In this document: positions 1-5,695 of the stretch, piece by piece
How the letters are laid out: each line of letters starts with the position of its first letter
Position numbering within the stretch: the stretch's first letter is position 1
From: an uncultured Veillonella sp.
Lineage (GTDB): Bacteria; Bacillota; Negativicutes; Veillonellales; Veillonellaceae
DNA length: 5,695 nucleotides
Direction: 5' to 3'
NCBI GenBank assembly: GCA_934216375.1
Contig: CAKQBP010000098.1
Coordinates: 1 to 5,695 of the forward strand
Position numbers and translations under genes: made by a program
Notes under the pieces: generated by a model
What the model saw: the letters and a program-made list of their open reading frames with translations, nothing else
Databases searched by the model: none
Told to the model about the DNA's origin: nothing

Positions 1-1226
1 GTTATATACATAGTGATTCTTCAGTTAAAAGCATACAAGAAGGAGCATTAAGAGACTTTCAAAAAAGCAAAGAGTATGATAAAACTAAGCAGCTGTATAT
101 AGATAATGGTCTATCTGAAAAAGAGGCTGAAACAGTCATTCGAGAAAGCTATGTAGGTCCCCTTAATCTGTATGAGGGGCAAACAGAGATTATTGATCAT
201 AGTGGCAAGGGGATTCGTTTCCTTGTACCTTATATGAGTTATTATAAGGTACAGAAGTATAATATAACTGATAAATATATAGGGTATGAACTTTTCTCTC
301 ATAATATGACTACAGGCTTAATTGTTGAAAATAAGCAGAATTGGCAAAGTTCTGATTATATGGGAAAGCCATTTAATTCGATTACGGAAGAGGATTTACG
401 TAAAGATTATAAACGACCTACAAACATAAAAGAGTTTGAATCGATTTCTTATAAACCAGAAGATATTCACGGAGCGAGTTTTTCTTATGCTGGTTTAATG
501 GATAGCTATTGGGATTCTTTGTATGCCGAAATTAAGAAAAATAATAAAGCTCAATTTCACTCTAATTTAAACTTTGCTTTTGATAATGATTCGACTATTC
601 GATATCATGTAGGTATAACTGAAGCTAAGCGGGATATGGGGCAGTTAATTAGTCCCATACTTGTTAATTATGTGTTACCATCTATTAAACCTTTAACAGA
701 TAGCAATGTATATTCTCATACAACGAAAATAGATGGTGAAAATTTTATTTATCGTATTCTTAATGATGCAAAAGTTAAGGGTTCTGTAAGAGATGTTAAA
801 AATGGTTTGTCTTATAAAAGCCCTTCTGGTATAACACAAACTCTCTTTATAGAGCCGATAGATAAGGACCGTGGAGCAGATTCCATTGAGTTGGATAGCA
901 TCCTTACTGAGGTGATTATTGATACGATTAAATCCCCTGAAGGCTATGTCCACTTCTCTAAACGCATTGTATGGAATGATGGTGTACCAGGTATTCTAGT
1001 GGAACAAGAGAAGGCTAATAAAGATGGTATAATGATATTTTATATTCAGGATGGAACAACAGCTTTAACTAGTATATTGAGTTATAATAGAAATATGTCT
1101 TATACTAAAGAACAACTTCGTAATATGTTAACTGATGTTAAGTTGGTTACTATTCCTGAGAAATTCAAGGGAAATGTTGATCTTGCTAATATTGAAGATA
1201 TAGTTAAAAAAGATTTGGAGAAATAG
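1..1226 (+). CDS. Hypothetical protein, 5'-truncated by the window edge
   Basis: I do not recognise this protein. The frame is open from base 3 to the TAG at 1224-1226, giving 407 visible residues. The ATG at 234 is internal: the 77 codons before it are open and no Shine-Dalgarno precedes it, so the true start lies left of the window. Any signal peptide or lipobox would also be outside. The visible part is hydrophilic, with no membrane segment and many Asn, Lys, Asp and Tyr. Its C-terminal 110 residues alternate short beta-like and helical stretches (around VPGILVEQEKANKDGIMIFY, then LRNMLTDVKLVTIPEKF). This faintly recalls the PsbP/DcrB-type alpha-beta fold of small bacterial lipoproteins, but that is a guess. 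The gene looks clearly more AT-rich than its neighbours, with many ATA, TTA and AGA codons. Only one base separates its stop from the next start, so the two genes are probably co-translated. Confidence 0.8.
   Translation, partial: YIHSDSSVKSIQEGALRDFQKSKEYDKTKQLYIDNGLSEKEAETVIRESYVGPLNLYEGQTEIIDHSGKGIRFLVPYMSYYKVQKYNITDKYIGYELFSHNMTTGLIVENKQNWQSSDYMGKPFNSITEEDLRKDYKRPTNIKEFESISYKPEDIHGASFSYAGLMDSYWDSLYAEIKKNNKAQFHSNLNFAFDNDSTIRYHVGITEAKRDMGQLISPILVNYVLPSIKPLTDSNVYSHTTKIDGENFIYRILNDAKVKGSVRDVKNGLSYKSPSGITQTLFIEPIDKDRGADSIELDSILTEVIIDTIKSPEGYVHFSKRIVWNDGVPGILVEQEKANKDGIMIFYIQDGTTALTSILSYNRNMSYTKEQLRNMLTDVKLVTIPEKFKGNVDLANIEDIVKKDLEK
1217..1220 (+). promoter_or_regulatory. Ribosome binding site inside the end of the upstream gene
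   Basis: A GGAG core lies seven bases before the ATG at 1228 and within the last codons of the preceding gene. It fixes the start of the downstream gene and, with the one-base gap, points to translational coupling. Confidence 0.65.
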
Positions 1227-1227
1227 T

Positions 1228-2067
1228 ATGACTGAAATACAAGCTCTTTTATTGATAAAATCCATCCTTGAATCCGCAGATATCCACGGTATTGAACATA
1301 TTTTGAGTGAAGATTGTGAGTACATGTCCACAGGTCGTGGCATTATTGGGCACAATCGAAATGAAACCATCGAGTTTTTATTCTCTATGACTGAGTCCAT
1401 CAAGGCTGATAATGTGCCTGTTACGTGCAAGGTGATGCATATTACCGATGTGTATGAGGAGGATGCGCTATTTCACGAGGGTCGTCATGGTTTAACCGTT
1501 TCCTATGAAAGTAACGATAATTACGTGTACATGATTTTTGTAGACGTAAATGATGAGGGCCTTGTAGACCGTATCGTTTCTAGTCAGGAGAATTACAGTA
1601 TTGAGTATGATGATCTTCGGTTTGGCGCTGATGAAAGCGAATATGCTTTTATTTCTGCACCAACCACTGTGAAAGACTGGATTACAGCTCTTAGCATGTG
1701 GCTTGAAACTGCGAATGTTGATGTAGACGATTTCTATCAGTACATCGATGAAGACACACGCGTTGTATTCCAAAAGGGCGATTCTGAATCTATTACCCTT
1801 GAAAGCGGTCTTGATGTAGAGGATTATTTTGATCAATTAATGAACCAACACTTTGATGCGGTGCCTCATATCATTCGTGATGAAGAAGATGGTCTTATTT
1901 TAACCTACGGTCCTATGAGTGCCATTGCAACTCTCAATGAAGAGGGAGCATTAGCGCTTATCAGTATCTATATCGACACACGCGATGAAGACGAAGTTAC
2001 TGATGAAGTTGGCTATATCGAAGAAGAACTAACCGAGACAATAACTACTGAAGAAGATTTGTTTTAA
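1228..2067 (+). CDS. Acidic protein with two probable NTF2/SnoaL-like domains
   Basis: A 279-residue protein with no signal peptide or membrane segment, so probably cytoplasmic. Residues 5-120 begin with helices, continue into a short stretch ending in an acidic Asp/Cys/Glu segment (LSEDCEYMSTGRG, 27-38), and finish with beta strands around TVSYESNDNYVYMIFVDVND. This order is typical of the NTF2/SnoaL-like cone fold. Residues 145-251 appear to repeat the plan: a helix (KDWITALSMWLETA), IDEDTRVVF (173-181), DYFDQLMNQHF, then strands GLILTYGPMSAIATLNEEGALALISIYID. The last 28 residues are mostly Glu, Asp and Thr. Members of this fold range from isomerases and dehydratases to pure binding or dimerisation domains, and I see no convincing catalytic pair, so the function is unknown. 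It starts one base after the upstream stop and shares its transcript. Base composition is closer to the permease than to the upstream partner. The domain assignment is inferred from sequence pattern only. Confidence 0.75.
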   Translation: MTEIQALLLIKSILESADIHGIEHILSEDCEYMSTGRGIIGHNRNETIEFLFSMTESIKADNVPVTCKVMHITDVYEEDALFHEGRHGLTVSYESNDNYVYMIFVDVNDEGLVDRIVSSQENYSIEYDDLRFGADESEYAFISAPTTVKDWITALSMWLETANVDVDDFYQYIDEDTRVVFQKGDSESITLESGLDVEDYFDQLMNQHFDAVPHIIRDEEDGLILTYGPMSAIATLNEEGALALISIYIDTRDEDEVTDEVGYIEEELTETITTEEDLF

Positions 2068-2079
2068 TTAGCTCTAATA

Positions 2080-2170
2080 AAAAACTACCAGTTAAGTTTA
2101 CAACGTACGGAGTAGGTGGTCTGTTATTGAAGATCCACTTACAGTACAATGTGTTTAACTGGTAGTTTTT
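2080..2170. terminator. Bidirectional stem-loop terminator with a structured 59-base loop
   Basis: Arms 2080-2095 (AAAAACTACCAGTTAA) and 2155-2170 (TTAACTGGTAGTTTTT) are a perfect 16-bp inverted repeat. Each arm ends in a T-run when read outward, so the stem can stop transcripts from both converging genes (stops at 2067 on plus and 2271 on minus). The loop folds further. 2112-2119 pairs with 2135-2142 over eight pairs including one G-U, capped by TCT/AGA (2120-2122 with 2131-2133). GTAC at 2105-2108 can pair with GTAC at 2144-2147. The whole element is therefore one long imperfect hairpin, much larger than a usual intrinsic terminator. It could also be a small mobile or MITE-like repeat, but no target-site duplication is obvious. 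Confidence 0.6.
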
Positions 2171-2259
2171 CTGTGTTAAAAATAAATATCTTTAACTGGT
2201 AGTATCTATAAAATAAATGTATTTAAGGTAATTCAAATTACTTTTAACTGGTAGTATCT
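2154..2259 (+). repeat. Three direct copies of TTTAACTGGTAGT
   Basis: The 13-mer occurs at 2154-2166, 2191-2203 and 2243-2255. The second and third copies match over 17 bases (TTTAACTGGTAGTATCT, 2191-2207 and 2243-2259), and each is preceded at a distance by an AAAATAAAT stretch, as in an imperfect tandem duplication. The first copy is the right arm of the terminator stem. All three are complementary to the single left arm at 2080-2095, so alternative stems are possible. Start-to-start spacing is 37 and 52 bases, too irregular and short for CRISPR. Confidence 0.75.
2225..2244. other. Small hairpin between repeat copies
   Basis: AAGGTAAT (2225-2232) pairs with ATTACTTT (2237-2244) over eight pairs, one of them G-U, around a four-base TCAA loop. 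It sits directly before the third repeat copy and may help form the 3' end of the permease transcript. No role can be read from sequence alone. Confidence 0.4.
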
Positions 2260-2270
2260 CAGAAAATATA

Positions 2271-3578
2271 CTACATTTCATCATGGTCTTTAATGAGACC
2301 AGCTTTTTTCTTTTTCCAATAGGAGTAGTAGAACGGCAAGATTACGATACAGCCGCCTAGACCCCATAGTAATTGGTTAGTTTGAGCTTGTGCTAACATC
2401 CAAAGGGATGTGCCAATGGCGATGACTGGGATTAAGTAGCCACCAGGGATTGTATAAGATCGAGCTTTGTCTGCCCATTTACGACGGAAGATAATAACAG
2501 CCAAACATGTTGGTAGGTATTGTGTAAAACGAGATACCGCACTAATGGCTGCTAGTGTTGTAAAGGAACCAGACCATGCAAGTAATACACTGGCAATGGC
2601 AGTAACGATAGCTGCTACATATGGTGCATTGTAACGATTGCGTTTTGCCAAAGCACTTGGTAGCATACCATCTTCCGCCATGGATGTTGCCACACGAGGC
2701 GCATAGTAAGCTTCAGCAAAGTTGATACCACCCATAGAGATTAAGGTGCCTATTAATACGATATACATGCCAATAGGACCAACGATCACATTGAATGCAT
2801 CTTGTACTGGAGCCTTAGTATTTGCTAAATCTGTACCAAGTACGCCAATAGATACAGCAAGGATTGCCATATACAGAACGGATACGAGAAGCATACACAT
2901 GATAATAGCACGTGGTAAATTCTTTTTAGGATTTTTCATATCCTCTGCAGCAATGGCAATAACTTCAAATCCTGTATACGCAAAGAATAGAAGTACTGCT
3001 GCTTGTGCAAATGATCCATCTACATAGGTATCTTGTGGGAATACAGGCGTAAAGTTAGTACCATTAATAAAGAAGATACCAATTGCAATGAATAGGGTAA
3101 GTGGAACTAACTTAGAGATAGTAATTAAGTTATTAACGAATTTTGATACATTAACACCAAATATATTTACAACCGTAAGGCCTACAATTAAGATAAATGA
3201 AATGACGTCCTTTGCAAAATCACCACTTAAAGCTGGTACGGCAGCACCTAAAGCTGTAGCAAAACCAACGGCCATAGCTGCCCAGGCAATAACGGTGACG
3301 ATCCATTTTAAAACGCCTACTTCAAAGGCCCAGAAGTCACCTAAAGCATGTTTTGCATAGAGGTAAGGACCACCATTGCGTGTAAATAGGCTGGCTGCCT
3401 CTGCAAAGCAAAGGGCGATACAACCTGCGATAACGGCGTCAAATAACAGGACGCCTAAGCTAGCGGAACCAATTATAGAATATGCTTTGTTTGGTAGTAG
3501 GAAGATACCTGTTCCTACAATACCATTTATTCCTAGGAGTACAATACTCCAAAAGCCAAATTTTCCTGTTTCTTTCAT
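2271..3578 (-). CDS. APC-superfamily amino acid/polyamine permease
   Basis: A 435-residue inner-membrane permease of the amino acid-polyamine-organocation family, expected to import an amino acid or amine by proton symport or exchange. About twelve hydrophobic segments span residues 9-420, the usual length and topology. Family marks are visible: the glycine-rich break in helix 1 (GIVGTGIF, 19-26) that contacts the substrate amino group, GGPYLYA (69-75) before helix 3, and YTGFE (201-205) in helix 6 followed by the amphipathic DMKNPKKNLPRAI. The C-terminus is short and charged (WKKKKAGLIKDHDEM). The ATG at 3578 follows an AGGAAG site eight bases upstream (3587-3592). The gene begins 15 bases after the stop of the hydrolase gene, so the two are almost certainly one operon. 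That pairing resembles puuP with puuD and suggests a gamma-glutamylated amine or a related amino acid as cargo. Exact substrate cannot be assigned; family assignment is secure. Confidence 0.93.
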   Translation of the reverse strand: MKETGKFGFWSIVLLGINGIVGTGIFLLPNKAYSIIGSASLGVLLFDAVIAGCIALCFAEAASLFTRNGGPYLYAKHALGDFWAFEVGVLKWIVTVIAWAAMAVGFATALGAAVPALSGDFAKDVISFILIVGLTVVNIFGVNVSKFVNNLITISKLVPLTLFIAIGIFFINGTNFTPVFPQDTYVDGSFAQAAVLLFFAYTGFEVIAIAAEDMKNPKKNLPRAIIMCMLLVSVLYMAILAVSIGVLGTDLANTKAPVQDAFNVIVGPIGMYIVLIGTLISMGGINFAEAYYAPRVATSMAEDGMLPSALAKRNRYNAPYVAAIVTAIASVLLAWSGSFTTLAAISAVSRFTQYLPTCLAVIIFRRKWADKARSYTIPGGYLIPVIAIGTSLWMLAQAQTNQLLWGLGGCIVILPFYYSYWKKKKAGLIKDHDEM

Positions 3579-3586
3579 GATACAAT

Positions 3587-3592
3587 CTTCCT
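3587..3592 (-). promoter_or_regulatory. Ribosome binding site of the permease gene
   Basis: Read on the minus strand this is AGGAAG, eight bases before the permease ATG and just after the hydrolase stop codon at 3594-3596. It supports the chosen permease start and initiation downstream of the first cistron. Confidence 0.6.
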
Positions 3593-3593
3593 A

Positions 3594-4334
3594 CTATTTA
3601 GTTACATTTTCTTGAGTTGCTTTTACGAATGCAGTAAATAAACGTTTTGCATTTTCGTCATTTGTAGACATCATTTCTGGATGGAATTGACAGGCGACTA
3701 ACCAAGGATAGGCTGGATCCTCTAAACCTTCTACAGTACCATCCTTAGCTCTTGCTACAACCTGTAATCCTTTACCGACATTTTTAACTGTTTGGTGATG
3801 ATGGGAGTTCGTAATCCAAGTATTGCAACCTATAGCACCAGCCAGTTTTGATTTTGATTCAATATCTACCGTATGAGTACCAAGAGAAGGTGTTTGATTC
3901 TGAGAGTGTTTTATTGTACAGTTTTGATCATATTTTAAGTCTTGGAATAAAGAGCCGCCACGATATACATTTAAGATTTGTAAGCCACGACAGATACAAA
4001 AGATGGGAATTTGTTTTTCTTCTGCTGCTTTGATTAAAGCAAAGTCGAATTGATCGCGCTCCGGAAATACATCGCCAAGACCTTGTAAAGGTTCTTCTCC
4101 ATAGTGGAGAGGATATACATCATGACCGCCGGATAATAATAAGCCGTCAAGCTTTGCTACCGTTTCACGAGCTACATCAAGATTATGGGTAAACGGAATT
4201 ATAACAGGAATGCCACCAGTTTCCTCAATAGAACGAGGATAGTCTTGGTTTACGTAAGAACGCAATAAATCTACGTAAGGACCACCATTATCTCGTAAGA
4301 TATTGCCAGATATGCCAATAAATGGTTTCGTCAT
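3594..4334 (-). CDS. Gamma-glutamyl hydrolase, class I glutamine amidotransferase-like (PuuD/peptidase C26 family)
   Basis: A 246-residue cytoplasmic enzyme of the peptidase C26 group, the family of PuuD, which releases glutamate from gamma-glutamyl-GABA in putrescine breakdown. The triad looks complete: nucleophile Cys115 in the elbow FCICRGLQILN (112-122), and His218 and Glu220 in CQFHPE (215-220). Other family marks are GISGN (7-11), LLLSGGHDVYP (65-75), YRGGSLFQDL (124-133) and the histidine run SHHHQTVK (177-184). Length is normal for the family and there is no fused synthetase domain, so a stand-alone hydrolase is expected. The ATG at 4334 has a strong gaggtga site four bases upstream. 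It is the first gene of the minus-strand operon with the APC permease. No glutamyl-amine ligase, oxidase or dehydrogenase of the Puu pathway is visible, so the substrate may be another gamma-glutamyl compound. I leave the symbol empty: family sure, substrate not. Confidence 0.9.
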   Translation of the reverse strand: MTKPFIGISGNILRDNGGPYVDLLRSYVNQDYPRSIEETGGIPVIIPFTHNLDVARETVAKLDGLLLSGGHDVYPLHYGEEPLQGLGDVFPERDQFDFALIKAAEEKQIPIFCICRGLQILNVYRGGSLFQDLKYDQNCTIKHSQNQTPSLGTHTVDIESKSKLAGAIGCNTWITNSHHHQTVKNVGKGLQVVARAKDGTVEGLEDPAYPWLVACQFHPEMMSTNDENAKRLFTAFVKATQENVTK

Positions 4335-4338
4335 AATA

Positions 4339-4345
4339 TCACCTC
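4339..4345 (-). promoter_or_regulatory. Strong ribosome binding site of the hydrolase gene
   Basis: On the minus strand this reads GAGGTGA, four bases before the ATG at 4334. It is a near-perfect anti-16S match and confirms the start. It lies nine bases beyond a terminator-like hairpin (4354-4392), so folding of that leader could affect access to it. Confidence 0.8.
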
Positions 4346-4353
4346 ATATGTGT

Positions 4354-4392
4354 AAAAATCTGTACAACCTGATGTTAGTGTATCAGATTTTT
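4354..4392 (-). promoter_or_regulatory. Terminator-like hairpin in the hydrolase-permease leader
   Basis: AAAAATCTG (4354-4362) is the exact complement of CAGATTTTT (4384-4392). After one bulged base the stem continues with TACA (4363-4366) against TGTA (4379-4382), leaving a 12-base loop. In the minus-strand transcript the 3' arm ends in five U residues shortly before the ribosome binding site. This could be an attenuator, an mRNA stability element or, as DNA, an operator. No riboswitch class or leader peptide is recognised. Confidence 0.5.
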
Positions 4393-4419
4393 ATGGATAA
4401 AAACTCTACTAATAGATAT

Positions 4420-4438
4420 AATTATAAGCCTTATAATT
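4420..4438. promoter_or_regulatory. 19-bp perfect palindrome in the divergent intergenic region
   Basis: AATTATAAG-C-CTTATAATT has nine-base arms around one central base. It lies between the divergent hydrolase and AEC genes. Each arm contains TATAAT on one strand (4421-4426 minus, 4432-4437 plus). It could be a regulator operator, for example of a LysR-type protein (T-N11-A form), overlapping a -10 box for the leftward operon. If so, that transcript would have a leader of about 80 bases. No good -35 is visible for either arm. The arm order is the reverse of a PerR box. Confidence 0.4.
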
Positions 4439-4514
4439 GAGAAAATATGTTAAAGTTGATACATTTTACTATATTTTCTTTCAAGATATAGTTGTATAAG
4501 TTTATTGCGAAACA

Positions 4515-4523
4515 TGATATGAT
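4515..4523 (+). promoter_or_regulatory. Probable extended -10 promoter of the AEC transporter gene
   Basis: TGATATGAT fits an extended -10 (TGnTATnnT) 32 bases before the ATG at 4556. This would give a short leader starting near 4530. No convincing -35 is seen at 17 bases, which is common for extended -10 promoters. The assignment rests on the motif alone. Confidence 0.4.
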
Positions 4524-4543
4524 AAACTACGAATGAACTGTAC

Positions 4544-4550
4544 GGGAGGT
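4544..4550 (+). promoter_or_regulatory. Ribosome binding site of the AEC transporter gene
   Basis: GGGAGGT lies five bases before the ATG at 4556 and settles this start over later internal ATG codons. Confidence 0.75.
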
Positions 4551-4555
4551 TTACT

Positions 4556-5599
4556 ATGGTTTTTCTAACATCTTTGCAAAGTATCATACCTATTGTGCTA
4601 CTTATTTTGTTAGGATATATATTAAAAGGACAGGACATGTTTAACCCTACCTTTAGTGGTAATTTATCGCGATTTATCATGTCGGTTGCATTACCAGCGG
4701 GAGTATTTGTATCTGTATTACATCACCTACATACTTCAGATATATGGAATTTACGATATGGCATGTTAGTAGTTGTCCTAACATATGTTATTGCATATAT
4801 TGTAGCGTTCATTATGATGAAAATGCTGAAAGTTCCTAAAGGACGACGTGGTATTTTTATCAATATGGTAGTAAATGATAACTGCTTATTTATTGGGTTA
4901 CCAGTGCAAATTGCACTCTTTGGGCAAGAGGCGCTGCCGTATTTTCTGTTATATTACATCGGTAACACTATTTCCGTATGGATGGTAGGGGTATTCCTTA
5001 TAGAACTAGATCCATTGCCAAATTCTGAAGTAGATTTTAATAATCGCTCCCATAAGATTGATAGTATAAATAATAGTTCAGTATCTACTGAAGGTAAAAG
5101 CAAGAAGCCTAAATTTGATTGGAAGAAGTTATTACCACCACCTTTGATAGGTTTTTTTGTGGCATTAATCTTCTTATTCTTTGAAATTCCTTTACTTCCA
5201 ATTTTGCATACTACCTTGAATTACTTAGGTGATATGGTAACCCCATTATCCTTGATTTATATAGGTATTGTACTTCATGATGCGGGCTTAAAAAGCATGC
5301 GTTTAAATAAAGACTCCATCGGTGGGATTATAGGACGATTTGTCATTTCCCCGATTATCATGTTCTGTTTGATTATGGTTTTACAATATGGAGCAGGTAT
5401 AGTTCTAGAACCAATTGCAATCATCACCTTTGTTGTACAATCAGCAGGACCTGTCATTGCAGTATTGCCAATTGTAGCTAATGAATCAAAAGCTGATTTG
5501 CCATTTGCTACAGGTCTAGTCATGATTAGTACCATACTATTTGTTGTAGTAATTCCAATCATAATGGAAATTTTGACAATGATAGGTATACAGGCTTAG
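4556..5599 (+). CDS. AEC-family transporter (auxin efflux carrier/malate permease type)
   Basis: A 347-residue inner-membrane carrier of the AEC family, whose bacterial members are linked to malate, malonate and other organic-anion transport. About ten hydrophobic segments form two sets of five around a hydrophilic, probably cytoplasmic loop at residues 151-192 (Asn/Ser/Lys-rich, with KSKKPKFDWKK). Family signatures are NDNCLFIGLPVQIALFG (107-123, the counterpart of the usual GNxGxxGLP motif), LGDMVTPLSLIYIG (224-237) and QSAGPVIAVLPIVANE (295-310). Helix 1 starts within the first ten residues, as usual for the family. It is transcribed away from the hydrolase-permease operon and shares a 221-base intergenic region with it. 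A stem-loop terminator follows 29 bases after the stop, so it appears monocistronic. The substrate cannot be named from sequence; a dicarboxylate would fit an organic-acid fermenter. Confidence 0.92.
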   Translation: MVFLTSLQSIIPIVLLILLGYILKGQDMFNPTFSGNLSRFIMSVALPAGVFVSVLHHLHTSDIWNLRYGMLVVVLTYVIAYIVAFIMMKMLKVPKGRRGIFINMVVNDNCLFIGLPVQIALFGQEALPYFLLYYIGNTISVWMVGVFLIELDPLPNSEVDFNNRSHKIDSINNSSVSTEGKSKKPKFDWKKLLPPPLIGFFVALIFLFFEIPLLPILHTTLNYLGDMVTPLSLIYIGIVLHDAGLKSMRLNKDSIGGIIGRFVISPIIMFCLIMVLQYGAGIVLEPIAIITFVVQSAGPVIAVLPIVANESKADLPFATGLVMISTILFVVVIPIIMEILTMIGIQA

Positions 5600-5628
5600 A
5601 ATAAGGAGAAGATTAAAATAAGTAAATA

Positions 5629-5678
5629 AAAAATAGGTTCCTAATGGTCATATAGGTGACTATTAGGAACCTATTTTT
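5629..5678. terminator. Intrinsic terminator with a 22-bp stem
   Basis: AAAAATAGGTTCCTAAT (5629-5645) is the exact complement of 5662-5678. The stem continues through a G-U pair and GTCA/TGAC to a six-base loop (5651-5656). The right arm ends in five T residues and the left begins with five A residues, so it can work in both directions. It closes the AEC gene and could also serve a convergent gene beyond the window edge. Confidence 0.88.
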
Positions 5679-5695
5679 ATGTAAGTATATACAGC

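Noticed and set aside
234..1226. Treating the ATG at 234 as the start of the first gene
   Set aside because: The frame is open upstream to the window edge and no ribosome binding site precedes this ATG, so it is an internal methionine.
693..1836. Minus-strand frames at 693-953, 1128-1430 and 1492-1836
   Set aside because: They are shadows of the two plus-strand genes and lack recognisable product features.
2080..2170. Insertion sequence ends
   Set aside because: No transposase is enclosed and no target-site duplication is clear, so a terminator or non-coding repeat fits better.
2154..2259. CRISPR-like repeats
   Set aside because: Only three short copies with unequal spacing (37 and 52 bases), one of them a terminator arm, and no cas genes.
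2722..3615. Plus-strand reading frames opposite the permease (2722-3027, 3088-3360, 3376-3615)
   Set aside because: They lie antisense to a clear APC permease with intact family motifs, and their products have no recognisable features.
4420..4438. PerR or Fur box
   Set aside because: The arms run ATTATAAG-C-CTTATAAT, the reverse order of the PerR TTATAAT-n-ATTATAA box, and do not match the Fur GATAAT pattern.
4450..4680. Minus-strand 76-residue frame across the AEC start
   Set aside because: It overlaps the AEC ribosome binding site and coding start and has no recognisable features.
5275..5562. Minus-strand 95-residue frame inside the AEC gene
   Set aside because: It is antisense to the conserved second half of the carrier.

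Overview
The window is AT-rich chromosomal DNA with strong Shine-Dalgarno sites (gaggtga, gggaggt) and compact stem-loop terminators. This fits a low-GC Firmicute-type anaerobe. The style of the genes (an APC permease next to a PuuD-like amidotransferase, and an AEC carrier) suggests the Negativicutes, possibly a Veillonella relative. That placement is inference from general resemblance; no rRNA or marker gene is present.

Layout. (1) Bases 1-2067, plus strand: the 3' part of an unrecognised AT-rich gene, whose start lies left of the window. One base after its stop comes a 279-residue, very acidic protein that looks like two diverged NTF2/SnoaL-like domains in tandem. (2) Bases 2068-2270, between convergent genes: a perfect 16-bp inverted repeat enclosing a structured loop (2080-2170), plus two further direct copies of its right arm. 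It can act as a bidirectional terminator but holds more repeats than a terminator needs. (3) Bases 4334-2271, minus strand: a probable two-gene operon with a class I glutamine amidotransferase-like gamma-glutamyl hydrolase (peptidase C26, PuuD-like, catalytic residues intact) followed 15 bases later by an APC-family amino acid/polyamine permease. (4) Bases 4335-4555, a divergent regulatory region: a 19-bp palindrome, a terminator-like hairpin just ahead of the hydrolase ribosome binding site, and an extended -10 promoter for the rightward gene. (5) Bases 4556-5599, plus strand: an AEC-family (auxin efflux carrier/malate permease type) transporter, closed by a 22-bp stem-loop terminator.

How the genes may work together. 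The permease and hydrolase plausibly form an uptake-and-deglutamylation pair for an amine or amino acid. The divergent AEC carrier may share regulatory DNA with them and move an organic anion. The two left-hand genes form a separate, probably translationally coupled unit of unknown role. No clear defence system, mobile element, CRISPR array or RNA gene is visible. The least ordinary parts are the repeat cluster at 2080-2260 and the unknown gene pair to its left.
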